Assembly: GCF_002218045.2 (NCBI RefSeq)
Contig: NZ_AP018686.1
Coordinates: forward strand, 186,001 to 250,000
DNA: 64,000 nucleotides
DNA from: Vibrio rumoiensis
GTDB taxonomy: Bacteria > Pseudomonadota > Gammaproteobacteria > Enterobacterales > Vibrionaceae
Reading direction: 5' to 3'
Below are positions 49,101-58,641 of this stretch, piece by piece (the first letter of the stretch is position 1; every line of letters begins with the position of its first letter). Below the pieces are notes generated by a model that was given only the letters and a program-made list of their open reading frames with translations, did not search any database and was not told the origin of the DNA. Made by a program: the position numbers and the translations under genes.

Positions 49101-51026
49101 ATGCCTGTAATTACTCTTCCTGATGGCAGTACTCGCCAATTCGACAACGCTGTTTCAACTATGGATGTTGCGCTATCTATCGGCCCTGGTCTTGCAAAAG
49201 CAACCATCGCTGGCCGTGTAGATGGTAATCGTGTTGATGCGTGTGATCTGATTGAAAATGATGCGAGCTTAGAAATCATCACTGCTAAAGATGAAGATGG
49301 TTTAGAAATCATTCGCCACTCTTGTGCTCACTTGCTAGGTCATGCGATTAAGCAACTTTTCCCTGAAGCAAAAATGGCGATTGGTCCAACGATCGATAAA
49401 GGTTTCTATTACGACATCGATCTTGAGCATTCTTTAACGCAAGAAGATTTAGACGCAATTGAAAAGCGTATGAAAGAACTTGCTAAAACGAAATATCAAG
49501 TCGTTAAGAAGAAAGTAAGCTGGCAAGAAGCACGTGATGCTTTTGAAGCACGTGGCGAAAGTTACAAAATTGAAATCTTAGATGAGAATGTCGCACGTGA
49601 CGATCGTCCAGGCCTCTATCATCATGAAGAATACATTGATATGTGTCGTGGTCCACATGTTCCTAATATGAGTTTCTGCCAACATTTCACATTATTAAAT
49701 GTTGCTGGCGCATATTGGCGTGGTAATAGCGATAACAAAATGCTGCAACGTATCTACGGCACAGCCTTTGCGGATAAAAAGCAGCTTAAAGAGCACCTTG
49801 TTCGTTTAGAAGAAGCGGCAAAGCGTGATCACCGTAAAATCGGTAAACACCTAGATTTGTTCCATATGCAGCAAGAAGCACCAGGTATGGTGTTCTGGCA
49901 TCACAATGGTTGGTCTATTTTCCGTGAACTAGAAGTGTTTGTACGTGAAAAACTGACAGAATACGACTACCAAGAAGTAAAAGGCCCACTAATGATGGAC
50001 CGTGTACTGTGGGAACGCTCTGGTCACTGGGATAAATATGCGGATGCGATGTTCACGACGTCTTCTGAAAACCGTGAATACGCGATTAAACCAATGAACT
50101 GCCCAGGTCATGTGCAAATCTTTAACCAAGGTTTGAAGTCTTACCGTGATCTTCCATTACGCATGGCTGAATTTGGTTCATGTCACCGTAACGAACCTTC
50201 GGGCGCTCTGCACGGTATTATGCGTGTTCGTGGCTTTACTCAAGATGATGCCCATATTTTCTGTACAGAAGATCAAATTCAAGATGAAGTGAAGCAATGC
50301 ATCAAGATGGTTTACGATGTTTACAATACTTTTGGTTTTGAAAATATCGTTGTCAAATTATCGACTCGTCCAGAACAACGTGTAGGGTCAGATGAAATTT
50401 GGGATAAATCAGAAAGCGATTTGAAACTAGCATTAGAATCGATGGATATTCCATATGAGATTCAAGAAGGTGAAGGCGCATTCTATGGCCCTAAGATCGA
50501 ATTTACACTATACGATTGCTTAGACCGAGCATGGCAATGTGGTACGGTTCAGCTTGATTTCAATTTACCAGGCCGTTTAGGTGCAACTTATGTTGGTGAA
50601 AGCAACGAACGTTTAGTTCCCGTTATGATTCACCGTGCAATTTTAGGTTCACTCGAGCGCTTTATTGGTATTTTGATTGAAGAATATGCTGGCTTCTTCC
50701 CAACTTGGTTGGCACCGGAGCAAGCGGTTATTACCGGAATCACCGATAAACAAGCGGATTATGTGCAACAAGTTGCACAAAAATTGCAAAAATCTGGCTT
50801 TAAAGTAAAAGCGGACTTGAGAAATGAGAAGATTGGCTTTAAAATCCGCGAACATACTTTAAAGCGTGTGCCTTATATGCTCGTTTGTGGTGACCAAGAA
50901 ATGGAAGCTGGCGAAATAGCAGTACGTACACGTAAAGGCAAGGACCTCGGTAAATTCAAAGTTGAAGATTTTATTTCTTATCTTCAAGCCGATGTTTCAA
51001 GCCGTAAGCTCAATCTGGAGGAATAA
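49101..51026 (+). CDS. thrS: Threonyl-tRNA synthetase
   Basis: This 641-residue class II synthetase charges tRNA-Thr. In order: TGS domain (MPVITLPDGSTRQFD, 1-62), editing domain (HSCAHLLGHAIKQLFPE with its zinc-like His/Cys, about 65-225), catalytic core with MNCPGH (zinc-binding Cys), motif 2 FGSCHRNEPSG and motif 3 near VMIHRAILGSLERF, and an anticodon-binding domain at the end. The ATG at 49101 follows AGGATATATC and matches the family N-terminus; the upstream in-frame start at 49074 is rejected. Confidence 0.98.
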   Translation: MPVITLPDGSTRQFDNAVSTMDVALSIGPGLAKATIAGRVDGNRVDACDLIENDASLEIITAKDEDGLEIIRHSCAHLLGHAIKQLFPEAKMAIGPTIDKGFYYDIDLEHSLTQEDLDAIEKRMKELAKTKYQVVKKKVSWQEARDAFEARGESYKIEILDENVARDDRPGLYHHEEYIDMCRGPHVPNMSFCQHFTLLNVAGAYWRGNSDNKMLQRIYGTAFADKKQLKEHLVRLEEAAKRDHRKIGKHLDLFHMQQEAPGMVFWHHNGWSIFRELEVFVREKLTEYDYQEVKGPLMMDRVLWERSGHWDKYADAMFTTSSENREYAIKPMNCPGHVQIFNQGLKSYRDLPLRMAEFGSCHRNEPSGALHGIMRVRGFTQDDAHIFCTEDQIQDEVKQCIKMVYDVYNTFGFENIVVKLSTRPEQRVGSDEIWDKSESDLKLALESMDIPYEIQEGEGAFYGPKIEFTLYDCLDRAWQCGTVQLDFNLPGRLGATYVGESNERLVPVMIHRAILGSLERFIGILIEEYAGFFPTWLAPEQAVITGITDKQADYVQQVAQKLQKSGFKVKADLRNEKIGFKIREHTLKRVPYMLVCGDQEMEAGEIAVRTRKGKDLGKFKVEDFISYLQADVSSRKLNLEE

Positions 51027-51029
51027 CCT

Positions 51030-51581
51030 ATTAAAGGCGGAAGAAAAGGCCAACAACCGGCCAAGCAAAACCAGCATCGTTTAAACGATGAAATTCGCGG
51101 CGTTAAAGAAGTACGCTTAACAGGTGCAGACGGCGAAGCTGTTGGTGTCGTTTCAATTGAAGATGCCCTAGAAGCAGCTGTTGAAGCTGGTATGGATCTG
51201 GTAGAAATCAGTCCAAACGCTGAACCACCAGTCTGTCGTGTCATGGACTATGGTAAATTCCTCTTTGAGAAGAGCAAAGCTGCTAAAGAGCAGAAGAAGA
51301 AGCAAAAACAGATCCAGATTAAGGAAATTAAATTCCGTCCTGGGACTGATATTGGAGACTATCAGGTAAAACTACGCAACCTGACTGGTTTCCTTGAAGA
51401 CGGCAACAAAGTGAAAGTAACTATTCGCTTCCGTGGTCGTGAAATGGCGCATCAAGAAATTGGCGTTGACGTTCTAAACCGTTTGAAAGCCGACACTGAA
51501 GAGTTAGCAGTGGTTGAATCTTTCCCAACGCGTATAGAAGGTCGTCAAATGATCATGATGCTAGCCCCTAAAAAGAAGTAA
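51030..51581 (+). CDS. infC: Translation initiation factor IF-3, AUU start
   Basis: Reading from ATT at 51030 gives 183 residues beginning (M)KGGRKGQQPAKQNQHRLND, the standard IF-3 N-terminus. GGAGG stands a few bases upstream, 3 bases after the thrS stop. The rare AUU start is the conserved autoregulation device: IF-3 rejects non-AUG initiators, so it limits its own synthesis. A frame starting at the internal ATG 51192 would lack the first 54 residues and is not the real start. Domains: IF3-N (about 13-82) and IF3-C (about 90-175). Confidence 0.97.
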   Translation: MKGGRKGQQPAKQNQHRLNDEIRGVKEVRLTGADGEAVGVVSIEDALEAAVEAGMDLVEISPNAEPPVCRVMDYGKFLFEKSKAAKEQKKKQKQIQIKEIKFRPGTDIGDYQVKLRNLTGFLEDGNKVKVTIRFRGREMAHQEIGVDVLNRLKADTEELAVVESFPTRIEGRQMIMMLAPKKK

Positions 51582-51605
51582 TTAACGGCCTTACAAGTAA
51601 TACTG

Positions 51606-51645
51606 CCTCGTCATTCGCTGTCATGCAGTGATTGACGGGGTTTTA
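51606..51645 (+). terminator. Hairpin between infC and rpmI (attenuator or L20 operator part)
   Basis: CCTCGTCA pairs with TGACGGGG (one G-U) and encloses a CTG...CAG inner stem, followed by TTTTA. It could terminate part of the thrS-infC transcripts or belong to the L20-repressed leader of rpmI-rplT. Confidence 0.6.
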
Positions 51646-51754
51646 TTCGCCCTAATTACATATTATTAACCGATATGTTTATTAACACTGCGTTTTTAAA
51701 GCTATTTATTTAGCACGTAGAACGATTAATACATACAATGCGGAGTTATTCATC

Positions 51755-51949
51755 ATGCCTAAGATGAAAACAAACCGAGGCGCTGCGAAGCGTTTCAAAA
51801 AAACTGGTGGCGGCTTTAAATTCAAGCACGCAACTAAACGTCACATCCTGACTAAACGTACTACTAAAAACAAGCGTCAGCTTCGTCCAAACTCAATCCT
51901 TCCTAAATGTGAAGTGGCTGGTGTTGTTCGTATGCTTCCATACGCTTAA
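51755..51949 (+). CDS. rpmI: 50S ribosomal protein L35
   Basis: A 64-residue, strongly basic protein (MPKMKTNRGAAKRFKKTGGG...) identical in pattern to bL35. It ends VVRMLPYA. CGGAGT precedes the ATG. It is translated together with rplT 36 bases later and is controlled by L20 repression in E. coli. Confidence 0.99.
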   Translation: MPKMKTNRGAAKRFKKTGGGFKFKHATKRHILTKRTTKNKRQLRPNSILPKCEVAGVVRMLPYA

Positions 51950-51985
51950 TTTTTTTAGTTTATTTAATAGTTTAGGAGAAGCATA

Positions 51986-52339
51986 ATGCCTCGCGTAAAA
52001 CGTGGTGTACAAGCTCGTGCACGTCATAAGAAAGTTCTAAAGCAAGCTAAAGGTTACTACGGAGCACGTTCACGTGTTTACCGCGTAGCTTTCCAAGCAG
52101 TTACAAAAGCTGGTCAATACGCATACCGTGACCGTCGCAATAAAAAGCGTACGTTCCGTCAACTATGGATCGCTCGTATTAACGCTGCATCTCGTCAAAA
52201 TGGTCTATCTTACAGCCGTTTCATCAACGGTCTTAAGAAAGCATCTATCGAGATCGATCGTAAGATCCTTGCTGATATCGCTGTATTCGACAAAGCTGCT
52301 TTCGCAGTACTAGTTGAAAAAGCAAAAGCTGCTCTTTAA
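51986..52339 (+). CDS. rplT: 50S ribosomal protein L20
   Basis: A 117-residue basic protein (MPRVKRGVQARARHKKVLKQ..., KGYYGARSRVYRVAFQAV) that is bL20, needed for early 50S assembly and a repressor of its own operon. AGGAGA lies upstream of the ATG. pheS-pheT does not follow as it often does; instead a T6SS cluster starts 680 bases downstream. Confidence 0.99.
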   Translation: MPRVKRGVQARARHKKVLKQAKGYYGARSRVYRVAFQAVTKAGQYAYRDRRNKKRTFRQLWIARINAASRQNGLSYSRFINGLKKASIEIDRKILADIAVFDKAAFAVLVEKAKAAL

Positions 52340-52362
52340 TTAGAATCAGTTTTAAGATTAAG

Positions 52363-52390
52363 AAAAAGAGAGCTTAGGCTCTCTTTTTTT
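52363..52390 (+). terminator. Terminator of the rpmI-rplT operon
   Basis: AAAAAGAGAGC-TTAG-GCTCTCTTTTTTT: a perfect stem with a T-run, 24 bases after the rplT stop. Confidence 0.95.
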
Positions 52391-53023
52391 GTATCTATAT
52401 TTTAATCATTTCTACTTAAGTGTATGGGATATTCTTTAACTCTAAACCTCATCACTCTCACTTTAGAGGGACGAACTGGGTGTTGAATGAGATTGGGTCG
52501 TTTTAATTAGCCTCTCTATTCAATGTCCTCCCAACGCTCTAACTTCCACAAATTTATTCCATGGTTAATTTCACTTTTCGCTTATCTCCATCTATTTTTA
52601 AGTAATAGTTTAATAAAAATAAATTACTCATCATATTATATTCTTAAATTACCGTCTTTCTTTAGTAGGAATTTTCTGGCTTATCTTTTCTGTTAGATTA
52701 ATGTTTGTGAATTTAATGAATATATAAATATAGGTTTATTGCGTCCGTATTTATTTTATTTCCAAACATTAAATTTCCATTCATTTTGTAGGTTTTTTCT
52801 TTGTTTTTAATAGCTTATTCTTGGTGTTTATCAAAAAATATAAAGTTTTCATAAAGAACAATTCGATTTTTGATTTGGTTCTCAAAGTTTTATGTTTTTT
52901 ATTTATACTGACTAAAATAATACATAATGATGGCTGTTTTTCGGGGCCGTTATTAAGTGTTCCATTCAGTTCTAATATTCAATGGTTTTAATTTTAGATA
53001 TTTAAATATAAATAGAGGCTATT
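52391..53023. promoter_or_regulatory. AT-rich spacer before the T6SS cluster
   Basis: About 630 bases of very AT-rich DNA (long runs of A and T) with no gene I can support. It marks the border between housekeeping genes and the acquired T6SS cluster and presumably contains the tssB promoter. Such composition is typical of H-NS-bound DNA, but no binding site can be defined by eye. Confidence 0.5.
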
Positions 53024-53298
53024 ATGTCAAAGGAAGGAAGCGTCGCTCCTAAAGAGCGTATTAATATTAAATACATACCGGCTACTGGAGATGCACAATC
53101 TGAAGTAGAACTACCGTTTAAAACTTTAGTGGTCGGGGATTTTAAAGGTCACACCGAAGAAACTTCCATCGAAGAAAGAAAAGCGACTTCAATTGATAAA
53201 GATAATTTTCAATCGGTAATGAGAGAAAGCAATCTTAATATCAATACTTCTGTAGCAAATAAATTATCTGATGAAAAAGGAAGTGATTTATCCATAAG

Positions 53299-54385
53299 CC
53301 CAAATTCAACTCCGAACTGCGACATTTGTAATTTCAAGCAGCCAACATCATTTTGCTAAAAATGACGGCTGGTTGCTTGAACCCTAAACACTTCTTTGGA
53401 CGATAATTTATCCGAAGTTGGGCTCGCTCAACTTCATCATCACTCACCGACCGTAAATCTGTTCCTTTCTTGATATATTGTCTCAACAGGCCATTAGCAT
53501 TTTCATTAGCACCGCGCTCCCAAGAACTATAAGGGTGAGCAAAATACACATCGGTTTCTAAGGCTTGTGCTACTTCCATATGACCCGCAAATTCTCTGCC
53601 ATTATCGGCCGTTATAGTATGAACAAATCGTTTGTATGGCCGTAATAAGTCTATCGTCGCTCTGGTCACATCTTCTGCTGATTTTGAAGGCACTTTTTTT
53701 ACTAAATAAAACCGTGTGGCTCGCTCTAAGATTGTGACAATAGCGCCCGTACCATGTTTACCAAGAACTGTATCAATTTCCCAATCACCAAAACGTGTAC
53801 GATTATCGACATCTTTGGGTCTTTCATCTATTGAAATGGCATTTTTTATTGCGGGAGCTTTATCTTTCTTGCCTCTTCTATAGCGTTTATGACCTTGGCG
53901 TAAATGACGAAACAGTTTACCGCCTTGCCGTTTATTGCAGGCAATAAAACGGTAAATCCATTCATGACTGACTTTTTCTCCAATACGAGTAAGAACGTGA
54001 GATATTTGCTCTGGACTCCAGTCTTGCGTTATTAAAAACTCAATAAATTCGACACGTTGTTGCGGTACTCGATACTTAGATGCGTTTAATCGCTTTGCCC
54101 TAGATAGTTGCTGGGCTGTATCTGGTGAATATTGTTCTTTTGTACCGCATCGTCTCAACTCTCTATAGAGAGTTGAGCGGTGACATTTTACGGTTTTGGC
54201 AATTTCAGAAATTGAAATTCCCTGTTCTAAAAGGGCAGAAATCTGGTATCGTCTTCCCTCGGTCAACTGCTGATAATTCATGGTAGTCCGCTTGTTTCTT
54301 TGGCGAGAAGAGCGTACCACTTTCAGCAGTTGGTTTCCTCTTCTACACCATTCCATGAATGTCGCAGTTATTATCTGAAATCAGG
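53299..54385 (-). mobile_element. IS30-family insertion sequence in tssB
   Basis: The element is 1087 bp and carries one transposase gene. Terminal inverted repeats of about 28 bp share their inner ACTGCGACATT exactly and match at about 19 of 28 positions (left CCCAAATTCAACTCCG..., right CCTGATTTCAGATAAT...). A 2-bp target duplication AG lies at 53297-53298 and 54386-54387. Intact ends and transposase suggest recent insertion. Confidence 0.92.
53334..54281 (-). CDS. IS30-family transposase
   Basis: From ATG at 54281 (MNYQQLTEGRRYQISALLEQ) the protein has 315 residues. An N-terminal HTH of IS30 type (ISISEIAKTVKCHRSTLYREL) is followed by a DDE catalytic core: DWEIDTVLG (first Asp), TADNGREFAGH (second Asp) and YSSWERGANENANGLLR (Glu). 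It recognises the IS ends and catalyses cut-and-circularise transposition. A 25-residue upstream extension to 54356 is unlikely to be translated. The frame is intact. Confidence 0.94.
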   Translation of the reverse strand: MNYQQLTEGRRYQISALLEQGISISEIAKTVKCHRSTLYRELRRCGTKEQYSPDTAQQLSRAKRLNASKYRVPQQRVEFIEFLITQDWSPEQISHVLTRIGEKVSHEWIYRFIACNKRQGGKLFRHLRQGHKRYRRGKKDKAPAIKNAISIDERPKDVDNRTRFGDWEIDTVLGKHGTGAIVTILERATRFYLVKKVPSKSAEDVTRATIDLLRPYKRFVHTITADNGREFAGHMEVAQALETDVYFAHPYSSWERGANENANGLLRQYIKKGTDLRSVSDDEVERAQLRINYRPKKCLGFKQPAVIFSKMMLAA

Positions 54386-54650
54386 AGTCTTAACTTTAAA
54401 TCACTTGAGGATTTCTCTCCTGATTCAGTTGCAGCTCAGGTGCCTGAAGTAAAAAAATTGATTGAATTACGTGAAGCGCTCGTCGCATTAAAAGGGCCTT
54501 TAGGAAACATTCCTGCATTCCGTGAACGTATGCAAGAGTTGCTTGGATCTGAAGAAGATCGAAATCGCTTACTTTCAGAATTAGAGCTCGTTGATAGTTC
54601 TAATAAAGAAAGTTAATACATTACTTAAGCAACTTAGTTAGGAATAAATT

Positions 54651-56126
54651 ATGTCTACACTTGAGAAAGCTCTTGATAATGCAACGTTAGAGCGCAGTAG
54701 TTTACTTGATGAAGTAATGGCTCAAACTCGTATTGCCCCAAATGAAGAAGGTTATGATATCGCTAAGAAGGGCATTGCTGCATTCATTGAAAATCTGGTC
54801 AATGCTGATCGTACTGAAGAACCGGTAAATAAATCTCTCGTTGACCAGATGTTGGTTGAATTAGATCGTAAAATCAGTGCTCAGATGGATGAAATTCTTC
54901 ATGATAATGCATTTCAGCAAATGGAATCATCATGGAAAGGTCTAAAACTTTTAGTTGATCGTACTGATTTCAGAGAAAACAACAAAATCGATCTATTACA
55001 CGCCACCAAAGAAGAATTATTAGAAGATTTTGAGTTTTCGCCTGAAACAACGCAATCAGGTTTGTATAAGCACGTCTACTCATCAGGTTATGGTCAATTT
55101 GGTGGTGAACCAACAGGGACGATTATTGGTAATTTTGCATTTACGCCATCAACACCAGATATGCGTCTATTGCAATATATGGCTTCTATTGGTGCGATGT
55201 CTCATGCGCCATTCATTTCAAGTGTGGGTCCCGAGTTTTTCGGTATTGATTCATTTGAAGAGTTGCCTAATCTGAAAGATTTAAAATCTATTTTTGAAAG
55301 TCCTAAATATACTAAATGGCGATCATTACGAGATTCAGAAGACGCCCGTTATATTGGTCTGACAGCGCCAAGATTCTTATTACGTGTGCCTTACGATCCA
55401 ACAGAAAATCCGATTAAATCTTTTAATTATAAAGAAAGTGTTACTGCATCCCATGATCACTATTTATGGGGTAACACGGCATTTGCCTTTGCTAGTCGTC
55501 TAACCGATAGTTTTGCGAAATATCGTTGGTGTCCGAATGTTATTGGGCCTCAAAGTGGTGGTGCGGTTGAAGATCTTCCTGTCCATGTGTATGAATCAAT
55601 GGGGGCTTTGCAAGCCAAAATTCCAACAGAAGTGTTGGTGACAGACCGCAAAGAGTTTGAATTAGCGGAAGAAGGATTCATTTCTCTAACCATGAGAAAA
55701 GGAAGTGATAATGCTACTTTCTTCTCTGCCAACTCGATTCAAAAACCTAAAGTTTTCCCAAATACCAAAGAAGGGAAAGAAGCTGAAACGAACTATAAGT
55801 TAGGGACACAGCTGCCTTATATGATGATCATCAACCGATTGGCTCATTATATTAAAGTGTTACAACGTGAACAGATTGGCTCATGGAAGGAACGACAAGA
55901 TCTAGAGCGTGAACTTAATGGCTGGATTAAGCAATACGTTGCCGATCAAGAAAACCCACCGGCAGATGTCCGTAGTCGTCGCCCGTTACGTGCTGCAAAA
56001 ATTGAAGTGTCAGATGTAGAAGGAAATCCAGGCTGGTATCAAGTTTCGATGTCTGTACGTCCTCACTTCAAGTATATGGGCGCTAGCTTTGAGCTATCTC
56101 TAGTTGGTCGTTTGGATCAAGCTTAA
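54651..56126 (+). CDS. tssC: T6SS sheath large subunit TssC/VipB
   Basis: This 491-residue protein matches TssC/VipB: SSWKGLKLLVDRTDF near residue 92, then SGYGQFGGEPTG, and ending FELSLVGRLDQA. With TssB it builds the contractile sheath around the Hcp tube in the cytoplasm. The gene is intact and 34 bases after tssB. Without a functional TssB, and with the rest of the cluster deleted, it is probably non-functional in this strain and at an early stage of decay. Confidence 0.97.
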   Translation: MSTLEKALDNATLERSSLLDEVMAQTRIAPNEEGYDIAKKGIAAFIENLVNADRTEEPVNKSLVDQMLVELDRKISAQMDEILHDNAFQQMESSWKGLKLLVDRTDFRENNKIDLLHATKEELLEDFEFSPETTQSGLYKHVYSSGYGQFGGEPTGTIIGNFAFTPSTPDMRLLQYMASIGAMSHAPFISSVGPEFFGIDSFEELPNLKDLKSIFESPKYTKWRSLRDSEDARYIGLTAPRFLLRVPYDPTENPIKSFNYKESVTASHDHYLWGNTAFAFASRLTDSFAKYRWCPNVIGPQSGGAVEDLPVHVYESMGALQAKIPTEVLVTDRKEFELAEEGFISLTMRKGSDNATFFSANSIQKPKVFPNTKEGKEAETNYKLGTQLPYMMIINRLAHYIKVLQREQIGSWKERQDLERELNGWIKQYVADQENPPADVRSRRPLRAAKIEVSDVEGNPGWYQVSMSVRPHFKYMGASFELSLVGRLDQA

Positions 56127-56128
56127 AA

Positions 56129-56566
56129 ATGGCCTATATAGCACCAGAAGAAAGTGCGTTTGGTATCAGCTTCCTTGAACGTTTGGAAGCTGATGCTAAG
56201 CCTTTGAATATCATCCAAGCGCCTGTGCTAAGTGATGTGCTTAATTCTATTCGAAACAATATCTCAAATATTTTAAACACTAGGATGGGGGACTCTCAAA
56301 GTAGCCCCAGCCTAGGGCTAATTGATTTTAATGATGCAACCTTAGAAGTGGCAGACCTGTCTATGACCATTCGGTTAGCGATTAAGAAATGTTTAGATAG
56401 TTACGAACCAAGGTCAAAGAATATTTCGGTATATGCATCATTTGATCGTTTTGATGCCTTAGCATTACGTTTTCAGATTTTGGCTGAGCTGGATCATGAC
56501 GCCATTCATAAGAAAGTGAAACTGGATTTAATGTTAGATCAAAATAAAAAATACAGAGTATTTTAA
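56129..56566 (+). CDS. tssE: T6SS baseplate protein TssE (gp25-like)
   Basis: This 145-residue protein has the gp25/TssE pattern (SFLERLEADA, SVRNNISNILNTRMGD-like, GLIDFNDATLE, and RFQILAEL near the end). TssE forms the wedge of the baseplate and starts sheath polymerisation. The gene starts three bases after the tssC stop and is followed two bases later by tssF. It is intact. Confidence 0.93.
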   Translation: MAYIAPEESAFGISFLERLEADAKPLNIIQAPVLSDVLNSIRNNISNILNTRMGDSQSSPSLGLIDFNDATLEVADLSMTIRLAIKKCLDSYEPRSKNISVYASFDRFDALALRFQILAELDHDAIHKKVKLDLMLDQNKKYRVF

Positions 56567-56568
56567 CC

Positions 56569-57816
56569 ATGGCTCATGATAAATATTTTCGGGAAGAGCT
56601 CACGTTTTTAAAAGAGCAAGGTAAAAATTTTACCGACATATATCCTCAATTATCTCGCTTTCTACATGGTAATAATACCGACCCTGATGTTGAGCGATTA
56701 TTAGAAGGGTTTGCTTTTCTCACTGCCCGTTTGCGTGAAAAAGTGGAAGATGATTTTCCTGAATTTACGCACTCCATTATTAATATGCTTTGGCCTAACT
56801 ATTTAAGGCCAATTCCAAGCATGTCTATCATTAAATTTCGTCCTGAAAAAAACTTAACCGATGGCCAGATAATCCCAGCGAATACTGAGATTAATAGCCG
56901 GGAAGTGCAGGGTACGCAATGCCAATTCAAAACTTGTCGAGATTTTAAAATTTATCCGATGACGGTTGATAAAGTCATCCCTCACCATACTCGTAAAGCG
57001 ACAACGATTGATATTGATTTCCAGCTCGAAGGTGCGATGTGTTTAGGCGATATTAATTTAACCGATATAAGATTTTTCTTGGGAGCGGATCAGTATAGCT
57101 CTCAAATGATTTACTTGTGGTTAAACCATTATCTTGAATCTATCACTGTGGAAGTAAAAGGTGTCGACTTCGCTATTACGTTACAGTCATTACAAGTGGT
57201 TGGTTTTTCTGAAGTGGATGGTTTACTGCCATATCCAAAGAATGTGTATTCAGGCTACCGTATTTTACAAGAATATTTAACATTCCAAGAGTCATTTTAT
57301 TTTTTTGACTTGAAGCAGTTAGATAAAGCATTACCGAAATCCATTACAGACGGTTTTACACTAAAAATTGCTTTCTCAAAAACTCTACCGGCAGATGTCA
57401 GAGTAACCAATGAACATTTTCAATTGTATTGCACACCGGCTATCAACTTATTTGAACATGATTCTGATCCCATTGATTTAACCGGTAAATCTACTGAGTA
57501 TAAAATTTCACCCTCAAGCCGACTGTCTTCTCATTACGAAGTTTTTAGCGTCAACGAAGTTTATGGGTGGTTAGAAACAAAAGACAAAGATTTGAGTCGA
57601 GTCCGTGGTCAGAGACGAAAGTATTCGGCGTTTGAAAGCTTTCAGCATGAAATCGAACGTGCCAATCATCGCTCTGCAAATTATTACCGAGTAAGGGTAA
57701 GAGATAGTCTGCGTAATGATGGTTTTGATAATTGGTTATCTTTTGTTCGTAGTGATGAGCAACAAGTCATTAATTTTGATGAAACAGTATCGATAAAGCT
57801 GACTTGTACCGGCGTT
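56569..57816 (+). pseudogene. tssF: T6SS baseplate protein TssF, C-terminally truncated
   Basis: The frame begins MAHDKYFREELTFLKEQGKNFTDIYPQLS, the typical TssF/VasA start, and continues normally for 416 residues (about 70% of the usual 590). At 57817 it runs into the end of an IS3-family remnant and stops 21 codons later at 57879. Everything downstream in the cluster, starting with tssG, is absent from the window. The loss is an IS-associated deletion, not a point mutation, so the truncation is irreversible. Confidence 0.94.
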
Positions 57817-58640
57817 TTTCAAGGTAGTTGTCACTACTTGCTTAATTATCAAGCAGCTTCTTTTTCTGGGTTCAGATGAACTTCTCCGATCGGCTCACAG
57901 TTCCTGATTTTCCCTGACCAGCGTTCTGGTCTTTTCTGGCGATGTTCCATCAACACCTTTGCTCGACGTTCCAAGATTTGCTTGTCTTTTCCACTATGGC
58001 GCTCTGATGGTGTGACAAAGTTTAAGCGACTATGTTTGTGTTCGGTGTTATACCAGACAACGAATTCAGCTACCCAAGCTCGACATACGTCTAGATCAAT
58101 AAAACCTTTTGATGGCCAATTCGGCACATATTTCAATGTGCGGAATAAGGATTCCACATACGGATTGTCATCGCTGACTCGTGGGCGACTGTAGGACGAG
58201 ATAATGCCCAGTTCTTCCATCTTAGCTTTGAACGTCAATGATTTCATTGGAGCGCCATTATCGGAATGCAGAACCAGAGACTGATTGAAGCATTGCTCTC
58301 GCATCAAGGTTCGTTGCAGTAACTGAGCTGCCAACTCTCCGCACTCTCGGTCATAGACGTCATACCCAACGATTTTTCGGCTATAAATATCTTCGATCAT
58401 GTACAGATAATAATGCTGACCACGAACCCCTGACGGCATGTACGTAATATCCCAAGTGAAAACCTGATTTGGCCCTGTAGCGGTGTAACTTGTTGGTCTC
58501 GATGATTTTTTCCGACTACGTTGGCGACCTCGATGGTTGAGTTGACCTTCTGCTTTCAAAACCCGATAAAAACTCGATTCTGATGCGATATATTCACCTT
58601 TATCCAGCAAGGTTGGGACGATTTGACTCACCGATAAACC
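57817..58640 (-). mobile_element. IS3-family remnant (one end kept, other end deleted)
   Basis: The left border TTTCAAGGTAGTTGTC is the same terminal sequence as the right end (reverse complement) of the intact IS3 element at 61926-63589. The opposite end is missing: the transposase N-terminus stops within about 58631-58640 where pectate lyase sequence begins. So the remnant is a junction left by a deletion that removed half the IS and flanking DNA. Confidence 0.9.
57849..58631 (-). pseudogene. IS3-family OrfB transposase, N-terminally truncated
   Basis: About 260 residues of the OrfB DDE domain remain (FTWDITYMPSGVRGQHYYLY with the first Asp, LHSDNGAPMKS with the second, and DDNPYVESLFRTLKY with Glu). 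The N-terminal HTH part and all of OrfA are missing. It is homologous to, but clearly different from, the transposase at 62506, so it is another IS of the same subgroup. Confidence 0.92.
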
Positions 58641-58641
58641 C

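Larger units (their letters stand above)
53024..54616 (+). pseudogene. tssB: T6SS sheath small subunit TssB/VipA, split by IS30
   Basis: The 5' part (53024-53298) encodes MSKEGSVAPKERINIKYIPA... through DLSI, the N-terminal half of VipA. The 3' part (54386-54616) continues with SLNFKSLEDFSPDSVAAQVP and KKLIELREALVALKGPLGN, the conserved C-terminal half, to the stop. Removing the IS (53299-54385) and one AG target duplicate joins them in frame (codon AGT) to give a normal sheath subunit of about 168 residues. As it stands the gene cannot make TssB, so TssBC sheath assembly fails. A 111-residue chimera ending inside the IS might be made. Confidence 0.95.

Noticed and set aside
51192..51581. infC starting at the first ATG (51192)
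   Set aside because: It would remove most of the IF-3 N-terminal domain; the ATT start at 51030 restores the full conserved protein.
53024..53359. A complete 111-residue gene at the tssB start
   Set aside because: The last 20 residues are read from the IS30 left end; the preceding part is the N-terminal half of TssB, so it is an insertion chimera.
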